Below are positions 14,283-20,198 of a DNA stretch of 33,718 bases, in pieces. Both the position numbers and the translations under genes were made by a program. Source of the DNA: Candidatus Staskawiczbacteria bacterium (GTDB lineage: Bacteria > Patescibacteriota > Minisyncoccia > Minisyncoccales > Staskawiczbacteraceae). The first letter of the stretch is position 1. Each line of letters begins with the position of its first letter. The notes below the pieces were generated by a model, which saw only the letters and a list, made by a program, of their open reading frames with translations, made no database searches and was not told the DNA's origin. Location of the stretch: the NCBI GenBank assembly GCA_903854535.1, contig CAINWR010000068.1, positions 1-33,718 of the forward strand, written 5' to 3'.

Positions 14283-16334
14283 TTATTTTGGCCAGTTTTC
14301 TACGATAAGTAAATTTTTCTTTTTTATTGGAAGCTCCTGCCAGATTTCTTCGGTAATAAATGGCATAAAAGGGTGTAAAAGTTGCATGCAAGTAGCATAA
14401 ATTTCTAATAAAAGCCACTTTGCAGAATTTTTCTTTGCCAAATTTTCGCCCATAATATCTTTCTTCTTTTCTTCTATTATTTTATCACAAAATACATGCC
14501 AAAAGTAGTGGTAGATTTCTTCACCTGCTAAATAGAATTTATAACTATCCATCTGCTTAGTTATTTTAGAAATTAACTTATTTAACTCAGACAAGTGTTT
14601 GGCATCTTCTTTAGAAAGTTTTGGTTTTTTAGATAAATTTACACCATCTGTATTCATCAAGACAAATCTGCCAGCATTCCAAATTTTATTGGCAAAATTT
14701 CTATAGCCTTTTATTTTATTTTCATCTAATGGCAAGGATGTGCCCGGAGTATTACCAACAACTAAATTCATTCTCAAAGCATCTGTGCCATATTTTTCAA
14801 TTAAGTCTAATGGATTTATGACATTGCCTTTAGATTTTGACATTTTTTGGCCTTTAGCATCAAGAACTAGGCCATGCATATAAACATTTTTGAATGGAAT
14901 TTTGCCCGTGCGGTACAGACTAAACATAATCATACGAGATACCCAGAAAAATATTAAATCTCCCCCAGTTTCCATAACATCTGTGGGGTAAAAATTTTTA
15001 ATATCATTTTTATTATGGCTTGCCATGAGCGTAGCGAATGGCCATTGCCCAGAAGAAAACCAAGTGTCAAAAGTATCGCCATTTTCATCTCCGGGGATTG
15101 GAATGCCCCAAGCAATTTGGCGAGAAAGTGGCCAGTCTAAAATATTATTTAGCCAGTGTAAAGCAATTTTCTTATAATGTTCTGGTATGAATTTTATTTT
15201 TCCTGTTTGAATAGCTTTTATAGCAGGTTTTGCTAAAGGTTCCATTTTCAAGAACCATTGTTCCATTATTTGAGGCTCAATTAAAGTGTTGCACTTGTAG
15301 CAAGTTTTTACTACGTGTTTATAATTTTCTTCAATTTTTACCACCAAACCTTTTGCTTGCAATTTTTCAATTATTTTTGGTCTGGCTTCTAAAATTTTCA
15401 TTCCTGCAAATTCACCTGCAATTGGCAAAAGTCTTCCTTGTAAATCAATTATTTGTTCTTGCTCTATACCTCTGCGTTGAGATAAATCAAAATCTACTGC
15501 ATCATGCCAAGGAGTAACAGTCATAGCCCCTGTCCCAAATTCTAGATCTATTGATTTTGCATCTTTTATAATAGTAGCTGTAATTGGACCATTTATCCAT
15601 TCTAATTGTATTTTTTGACCGTCTTTGTATTCTGCATATCTTTTATCATCTGGATGTACTACAACATATTTATCTCCAAATTTTGTTTCTGGTCGAGAAG
15701 TGGCAATAGTAAAAGGTCCATATTTTAAGTAATAAAATTTCTCTATTCTTTCTTCGTCTTTGGTCTCTAAATCAGATAAAGAAGTTTGATGTTTTGGACA
15801 CCAGTTTGAGATCCTTCTACCTTTGTAAATTAGGCCATCTTTTTTAAATTGATCAAAAGTTTCGTAAACAATTTTAACAATATCTTGATCTAGGGTAAAT
15901 TTTTCTCGGCTCCAATCACAAGAAGAGCCCATTTTTTTGACTTGGTTTTTGATATTAGTTTTGTTTTCTGCTGTAAAATCCCAAATTTCTTTATAAAGTT
16001 CTTCTTTAGTCATTTTAAATCTGCTTCTACCTTCTTTTTCAAGTTTTTTCTCATAAACAACTTGAGTTTCAAAACCAGCATGATCTAGCCCAGGAAGCCA
16101 CAAAGCTTTAAAACCTTTCATTCTTTTGTAGCGGGTCATAATATCTTCGATGGTCATAACCAAAGCGTGCCCTGCGTGCAAATTGCCATTGGCATTGGTT
16201 GGGGGCATTATTATAGTAAAAGGCTTGCGTTTCTTGCTGTTAGGTAATTTATCCGGATCAAAAAAACCCGACTCCTCCCAGAGTTTATAAATTTTGTCCT
16301 CTACATTTTTATGATTATATTGTCCTTCGATCAT
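14283..16334 (-). CDS. valS: Valyl-tRNA synthetase, short form
   Basis: 683 residues from the ATG at 16334. An upstream in-frame TTG at 16367 precedes the predicted transcription start. The HIGH motif is HAGH (53-56) and KMSKS is near 497-501. The editing insertion is present (TSRPETKFGD, then GTGAMTVTPWHD). It charges tRNA-Val and edits mischarged Thr. Most bacterial ValS enzymes have about 850-950 residues; this one has a reduced anticodon-binding region and lacks the C-terminal coiled-coil arm, ending soon after EEIWQELPIKKK. It heads the operon with prsW and hsp20. Confidence 0.95.
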   Translation of the reverse strand: MIEGQYNHKNVEDKIYKLWEESGFFDPDKLPNSKKRKPFTIIMPPTNANGNLHAGHALVMTIEDIMTRYKRMKGFKALWLPGLDHAGFETQVVYEKKLEKEGRSRFKMTKEELYKEIWDFTAENKTNIKNQVKKMGSSCDWSREKFTLDQDIVKIVYETFDQFKKDGLIYKGRRISNWCPKHQTSLSDLETKDEERIEKFYYLKYGPFTIATSRPETKFGDKYVVVHPDDKRYAEYKDGQKIQLEWINGPITATIIKDAKSIDLEFGTGAMTVTPWHDAVDFDLSQRRGIEQEQIIDLQGRLLPIAGEFAGMKILEARPKIIEKLQAKGLVVKIEENYKHVVKTCYKCNTLIEPQIMEQWFLKMEPLAKPAIKAIQTGKIKFIPEHYKKIALHWLNNILDWPLSRQIAWGIPIPGDENGDTFDTWFSSGQWPFATLMASHNKNDIKNFYPTDVMETGGDLIFFWVSRMIMFSLYRTGKIPFKNVYMHGLVLDAKGQKMSKSKGNVINPLDLIEKYGTDALRMNLVVGNTPGTSLPLDENKIKGYRNFANKIWNAGRFVLMNTDGVNLSKKPKLSKEDAKHLSELNKLISKITKQMDSYKFYLAGEEIYHYFWHVFCDKIIEEKKKDIMGENLAKKNSAKWLLLEIYATCMQLLHPFMPFITEEIWQELPIKKKNLLIVENWPK

Positions 16335-16357
16335 ATATTGAGTAATTTTATTATGTA

Positions 16358-16386
16358 ATAATATCAAAAAAAATCAGCCCAGTAAA
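16358..16386 (-). promoter_or_regulatory. Probable valS promoter
   Basis: On the minus strand TTTACT, a 17-base spacer and TATTAT give a start near 16351, 17 bases before the ATG at 16334. This supports ATG 16334 over the upstream TTG. Confidence 0.45.
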
Positions 16387-16410
16387 GCCTCACCCTGTCG
16401 TATGACGGTG

Positions 16411-16442
16411 TTGACTTTTTAAAATAAATATGCAAATATAAC
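16411..16442 (+). promoter_or_regulatory. Possible promoter for the 107-residue orphan gene
   Basis: TTGACT (16411-16416) and TATAAC (16437-16442) are 20 bases apart, longer than ideal. A second -10-like TATAGT is at 16458-16463. A small hairpin (CACC...GGTG) lies just upstream at 16391-16410. Confidence 0.3.
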
Positions 16443-16483
16443 ACTGCGTCGAAAACTATATAGTCCTTTCTGGGGGAATTGTC

Positions 16484-16807
16484 ATGAGCAAAGAACGTCG
16501 TCCGTTTCACGAAACAATCGTACGTATTATTTCTGTTGCCGATAGTGACGACAAGCTGGCGGTGTTGGTGGAACTTTGTCTCGATACAAAGATCCCGGCG
16601 AACCACGACGCAATTATTGCGGCATGGAGGGAGCACATCGATCCCGAGCTTGGAGAGGGTGATGGCGAATACAACATCGACAGATATATGATGGATGCCG
16701 TTGCCGACCTCGAAGAACAAAAACTCGAGGCCGAGGAAAAGGCACGGCAGCGTGAAGCTGAAGAGCAGAGGCGGATCGTCGAGGACGCGAAAATTGACCG
16801 CATTTAG
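16484..16807 (+). CDS. Orphan 107-residue protein, GC-richer than its neighbours
   Basis: I do not recognise a family. The first 75 residues look like a small helical domain (VRIISVADSDDKLAVLVE, AAWREHIDPELGEGDG). Residues 73-107 are a strongly charged probable coiled coil rich in Glu, Lys, Arg and Ala. There is no signal peptide, membrane helix or Cys pair. The codons favour G/C at third positions (CGT, CTC, GCC, GAC), in sharp contrast to the AT-rich genes on both sides. A G-rich stretch (GGGGGA) lies about 7 bases before the ATG. The gene stands alone between valS and tsaD with a strong terminator. This suggests recent transfer or unusually high expression. Confidence 0.65.
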   Translation: MSKERRPFHETIVRIISVADSDDKLAVLVELCLDTKIPANHDAIIAAWREHIDPELGEGDGEYNIDRYMMDAVADLEEQKLEAEEKARQREAEEQRRIVEDAKIDRI

Positions 16808-16836
16808 CGGTCGTAGCGCAAGACGTTTCGGGTGAG

Positions 16837-16878
16837 GGCGAGTTGTGGAAACGGCGGGTTTCCTGACTCGCCGTTTTT
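16837..16878 (+). terminator. Strong rho-independent terminator with nested stems
   Basis: An outer stem GGCGAGT/ACTCGCC encloses GGAAAC/GTTTCC and runs into GTTTTTAT. An alternative stem AAACGGCG/CGCCGTTT overlaps both arms, so two folds are possible. Confidence 0.8.
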
Positions 16879-16889
16879 ATTGCACAAAA

Positions 16890-18101
16890 TTATTCGCCGA
16901 TTCTCAAGTTGGAGTCGGCTTTTAAATTTTCCCAATTGGTCGGGGTCGGACCCCGATTATTTTTTATGTTAAAATAGCCGGCGATGGCGATCATGAGTCC
17001 GTTGTCGGTGCTTAAATTGGCTGGCGGATAGATGATTTGAATTTTGTATTCTGAAGCCAGAACGCTGAATTGTTTTTTTAATTCTTGATTGGCAGAAACT
17101 CCTCCGCCCAAGATAATTGATTTGGCGCCAAAATCTTTTACTGCTTTGAAAGTTTTTTTCAAAAGTACATCTATTATAGCTTGCTGGATTTCAGCTGACA
17201 TCGCAGAAATATAATCTTTATTTTTTTGAATTTTTTTTGGTTGTTTTATGTGTGAATAAAGCACTGCAGTTTTTAGACCAGAAAAACTCATATCATAATC
17301 TTTGGTATTTAGCATTGGGCGAGGAAGCTTAGCTTGTAGGTTGTAGCTGGTAGTTTGTAGGGCGAGTTTTGAGATTATGGGTCCTCCTGGATAGCTAAGC
17401 CCTAAAATTTTAGCTGATTTATCAAAACATTCACCAGCAGCATCATCTCTAGTTTCACCCAAGATTTTATATTTACCCACATCTTCAACCAAAATAATCT
17501 GCGTATGTCCACCCGATACGACTAGGGCAATAGCCGGAAATTCGGTTTTTAAAATTTGATCATTGGGATTTGATTGAAAATTGAAAATTGAAAATTGAAA
17601 ATTCGAGACTAGTATATGTCCTTCTATATGATTTACCGGAATTATGGGAATATCCCAAAAATACGACAAGGCTCTGGCAAAATTTACTCCTACCCACAAG
17701 CAGGGCTCAAGCCCAGGCCCATTAGTAACTGCAATATAATCTATATCTGGTTTTGAATATTTTTTTAAAAATGGAATTAATTTTTTTGCTAGTTCAGGCT
17801 CGCGCTCAAGGATAATTTTTAATTGAGAAATTTTATCATTGGAAAATTTATTGGAAATTGGAAATTGAGAATTGAAAATTCTAAGTATTTCTGCTTTTCT
17901 TAGTGCTTGAATAAATGTTGGAACTAGATTCTTCTGGTGTTCGCGTTTTGCCATCATAGGAAAAACACCACCATATTTTTTATGAACTTTTATTTGGGAA
18001 GCAACTTCATTTGCTAAAACCAAAAAAGCGTCATTATTTTTGACTTCCAAAATAGCTATTCCTGTATCATCGCAAGATGTTTCTATGCCAAGTATTTTCA
18101 T
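16890..18101 (-). CDS. tsaD: tRNA N6-adenosine threonylcarbamoyltransferase
   Basis: 403 residues against about 330-345 for typical TsaD. Family motifs are intact: GIETSCDDTG at the N-terminus, the metal-binding His158/His162 in VNHIEGH, GECFDKSAK, GGGVSANQEL and Asp366 in STDNG. With TsaB and TsaE it makes the t6A37 modification on tRNAs reading ANN codons. The extra length comes from in-frame repeat insertions: residues 73-98 (NSQFPISN type) and 166-187 (NFQFSIFNFQ type), both encoded by 7-bp units, and 248-258, encoded by a 33-bp repeat also present at 13088-13120. A palindrome encodes RGPTPTN near the C-terminus. All lie between conserved motifs, so the enzyme is probably active. Confidence 0.96.
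   Translation of the reverse strand: MKILGIETSCDDTGIAILEVKNNDAFLVLANEVASQIKVHKKYGGVFPMMAKREHQKNLVPTFIQALRKAEILRIFNSQFPISNKFSNDKISQLKIILEREPELAKKLIPFLKKYSKPDIDYIAVTNGPGLEPCLWVGVNFARALSYFWDIPIIPVNHIEGHILVSNFQFSIFNFQSNPNDQILKTEFPAIALVVSGGHTQIILVEDVGKYKILGETRDDAAGECFDKSAKILGLSYPGGPIISKLALQTTSYNLQAKLPRPMLNTKDYDMSFSGLKTAVLYSHIKQPKKIQKNKDYISAMSAEIQQAIIDVLLKKTFKAVKDFGAKSIILGGGVSANQELKKQFSVLASEYKIQIIYPPANLSTDNGLMIAIAGYFNIKNNRGPTPTNWENLKADSNLRIGE
16940..16956. repeat. GC-rich palindrome within the tsaD C-terminus
   Basis: TCGGGGTC and GACCCCGA form an 8-bp perfect inverted repeat around one base. It encodes the GPTPT stretch of a poorly conserved tail segment. Confidence 0.7.
17328..17360. repeat. 33-bp interspersed repeat, copy inside tsaD
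   Basis: Inverted relative to the copy at 13088-13120, with 32 of 33 bases identical. It is in frame and encodes LQTTSYNLQAK (residues 248-258) between the SYPGGP and MSFSGLK motifs. Confidence 0.85.
17574..17603. repeat. Heptanucleotide tandem repeat (TTGAAAA x4) inside tsaD
   Basis: Four consecutive 7-bp units encode the NFQFSIFNFQ loop right after the metal-binding VNHIEGH motif. Because 7 is not a multiple of 3, gain or loss of one unit would shift the frame. Confidence 0.9.
17838..17881. repeat. Degenerate heptanucleotide repeat (TTGGAAA type) inside tsaD
   Basis: Variant units TTGGAAA, TTGGAAA, TTGAGAA and TTGAAAA follow one another. They encode IFNSQFPISNKFSN (about residues 74-88), a stretch without counterpart in typical TsaD. 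Same family as 17574-17603. Confidence 0.8.
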
Positions 18102-18130
18102 ATAGTTTATGTTTCTTTTTACCTTAAAAC

Positions 18131-18159
18131 TTGAAAAAAATCAATTTATATTGTAATAT
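18131..18159 (+). promoter_or_regulatory. Promoter for tRNA-Glu and the glycosyltransferase
   Basis: TTGAAA (18131-18136), 17 bases, TAATAT (18154-18159). The predicted start near 18166 is 7 bases before the tRNA. No other promoter is possible between tRNA and downstream gene because they share a base. Confidence 0.5.
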
Positions 18160-18172
18160 TTAATTATATTAT

Positions 18173-18250
18173 GGCCCCGTCGTCTAGCCTGGTCTAGGAC
18201 ATCAGATTTTCATTCTGGTAACCCGGGTTCAAATCCCGGCGGGGTCACCA
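18173..18250 (+). tRNA. tRNA-Glu (anticodon UUC), CCA encoded
   Basis: The acceptor GGCCCCG pairs with CGGGGTC (one G-T pair). The anticodon loop TTTTCAT gives UUC, and the T-arm GGGTTCAAATCCC is intact. The 3' CCA is encoded (18248-18250), unlike in the tRNA-Leu gene. Its final A at 18250 is also the first base of the next gene's ATG. Confidence 0.95.
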
Positions 18251-19800
18251 TGGAAAAAGCAGAGTATTTAAATATATCAAAAGCTTCAGATTTAAAAAAT
18301 TTCAAAGATAGGACTATCTACCGATTTTTTGAGATTTTGCCTGGAGTTATAAGTTTGGGAACCCTAGCAGGGGTTCTTGTTTTTTCATGGCTTTTGCCAT
18401 TTTGGGTATCAATATTTATAATCTGTTTTTGTTTCTATTATCTTTTTAGAGTGTTTTATTTTTCTTTACATCAAATAGTGAGTTATTTTAAAGTAAAAAA
18501 ATATCTTAAAGAAGATTGGTTAAATAAATTAAAGAAAATTAATAACCCTACTTTAAGTACAATTAAAGATTGGAAAGATATATATCATATTATTATCTTG
18601 CCAAGTTATAAAGAATCTAAAGAATTAATTAAAGAGACATTAGATTCAATAATAAATTCTGAATATCCCAAAGAAAAAATGATTATTATTTTATCTCGTG
18701 AAGATAGAGCTGGTAAAGATTTTGCTAAAATAGATTTTGATTTGAAGGATGAATATAAAAATAAGTTTTTTGAATTTTTAACTACAGTTCACCCAGATAA
18801 TATTAAAGGTGAAATTGGCGGTAAGGGGTCAAATGTATCTTGGGCTAGCAAAGAAGCTAAGAAATTAATTGATAGATTAAAGATGCCTTATGAAAATATT
18901 TTAATTTCAAGTTTTGATATAGATACAAAAGTTTATCCAAAATATTTTGCTTGTTTGACTTACTATTATTTAACTACAGAAAATCCTACAATGGCTAGTT
19001 ATCAGCCAATACCTGTATATAATAACAACATCTGGACAGCTCCAGCATTTTCTAGGGTTGTGTCTACTTCAAATACTTTTTGGCAAATGATTCAACAAGA
19101 AAGAGCTGAGAAACTTACTACATACTCATCGCACTCTACTCCTGCAAAAACTTTTTTTGAAGTAGGATATCCTGATAATATAGTGCAAGATGATTCAAGA
19201 ATATTTTGGAGGGCTTATCTTTATTATGATGCTAATTATAAAGTAGTGCCTATTTATTATTTGGTTTCAATGGATGCTGTTATGGCCAAAGGTTTTTGGA
19301 GAACTGTAATTAATCAATACAAGCAACAAAGGAGATGGGCTTGGGGGTGCGCTGAAATTCCATATATTGCCTTTGGTTTTTTAAAAAATAAAAAAATTCC
19401 ATTTTGGCATAAATTATTTAATTTATATGTAATCATTGATGGCTTTTGGTCTTGGGCTACAGCAGCGCTTTTGCTTTTTGCTTTGGGCTGGCTTCCGATA
19501 TTTTTAGGTGGTACGGATTTCAATTATTCTATACTATCTTTTAATTTGCCTATTCTTACAGGACGTATAATGACATTATCTTTAGCTGGAATGCTTGTAT
19601 CTGCAATATTAAGCACATTGCTTTTACCAAAATTACCTCAAGGAATGAGCAAATGGAAAAAAATTTCTATATTTTTACAATGGATATTTTTGCCTGTGAC
19701 ACTTATAATTTTTGGGTCTCTGCCTGCTTTAGATGCTCAAATAAGACTTATGCTAGGACGTCATATGGGATTTTGGGTGACTGAAAAGGTAAGGAAGTAA
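18250..19800 (+). CDS. Processive family 2 glycosyltransferase (cellulose/hyaluronan synthase-like)
   Basis: 516 residues. Two N-terminal membrane helices (about 33-74) precede a GT2 catalytic domain (about 112-370) with ILPSYKE, the DID metal site (223-225), QDD (313-315) and the QxxRW motif QQRRW (359-363), the mark of processive polymerising enzymes. Three to four membrane helices follow (about 390-418, 436-460 and 473-492). It probably makes and exports a surface polysaccharide from a nucleotide sugar; the sugar is unknown. The ATG begins on the last base of tRNA-Glu, with no room for a ribosome binding site. The next in-frame ATG is over 130 codons away, and the conserved N-terminal segment argues for this start. 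Confidence 0.88.
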   Translation: MEKAEYLNISKASDLKNFKDRTIYRFFEILPGVISLGTLAGVLVFSWLLPFWVSIFIICFCFYYLFRVFYFSLHQIVSYFKVKKYLKEDWLNKLKKINNPTLSTIKDWKDIYHIIILPSYKESKELIKETLDSIINSEYPKEKMIIILSREDRAGKDFAKIDFDLKDEYKNKFFEFLTTVHPDNIKGEIGGKGSNVSWASKEAKKLIDRLKMPYENILISSFDIDTKVYPKYFACLTYYYLTTENPTMASYQPIPVYNNNIWTAPAFSRVVSTSNTFWQMIQQERAEKLTTYSSHSTPAKTFFEVGYPDNIVQDDSRIFWRAYLYYDANYKVVPIYYLVSMDAVMAKGFWRTVINQYKQQRRWAWGCAEIPYIAFGFLKNKKIPFWHKLFNLYVIIDGFWSWATAALLLFALGWLPIFLGGTDFNYSILSFNLPILTGRIMTLSLAGMLVSAILSTLLLPKLPQGMSKWKKISIFLQWIFLPVTLIIFGSLPALDAQIRLMLGRHMGFWVTEKVRK

Positions 19801-19803
19801 AAT

Positions 19804-19831
19804 TTGACACTGGTTTTGGTAAGAGTAAAAT
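19804..19831 (+). promoter_or_regulatory. Promoter for the 90-residue coiled-coil gene
   Basis: TTGACA (19804-19809), 16 bases, TAAAAT (19826-19831). It starts four bases after the glycosyltransferase stop codon and would start transcription about 20 bases before the ATG. Confidence 0.6.
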
Positions 19832-19858
19832 AAAGGTATATAAATAAAATTTAGAAAT

Positions 19859-20131
19859 ATGATAGATAATAAAGATATAGAAAATTTAAAAGAAGCTTTT
19901 AAAGAAGTCTTTGAGACAAAAGATGAAGCTGTTGAATTTAAGAATGAGATTTTAACAGGTCAAGATGAAATATTAAAAAAACTTGATATTCTTTTAAGCG
20001 ATAAAGATATTAGTGATGCTCAAGATAAAAGAAAAACCAAAGTTTTGGAAATTCATAATAATGCATTGAAAAGAGAAAAGATTTTATCAGAACAGGAAAG
20101 TTTACAGGTTGATCAACTTAGCGCATTCTGA
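19859..20131 (+). CDS. Small charged coiled-coil protein of unknown function
   Basis: 90 residues, highly charged, predicted almost entirely helical with heptad-like spacing (KEVFETKDEAVEFKNEILTG, EILKKLDILL, ALKREKILSEQESLQ). No signal peptide, membrane helix or catalytic motif. It has its own promoter and terminator and ends in TGA. I do not recognise a family; the pattern resembles small helical proteins often seen in CPR genomes. Confidence 0.7.
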   Translation: MIDNKDIENLKEAFKEVFETKDEAVEFKNEILTGQDEILKKLDILLSDKDISDAQDKRKTKVLEIHNNALKREKILSEQESLQVDQLSAF

Positions 20132-20158
20132 ATAAAACTATTATTAAAATAAAAAATC

Positions 20159-20188
20159 AGCCCCTCAGCTTTACTCAGGGCTTTTTTT
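20159..20188 (+). terminator. Terminator after the coiled-coil gene
   Basis: AGCCC (20159-20163) pairs with GGGCT (20178-20182), followed by seven T residues. Confidence 0.7.
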
Positions 20189-20198
20189 GTAAAATAAA

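Noticed and set aside
16335-16367. TTG start adding 11 residues to valS
   Set aside because: It precedes the predicted transcription start, and ATG 16334 gives the usual ValS N-terminus.
16364-16803. Minus-strand open frames opposite the 107-residue gene
   Set aside because: They are Ser/Cys/Arg-rich shadows without start signals; the plus-strand frame has a terminator and a sensible composition.
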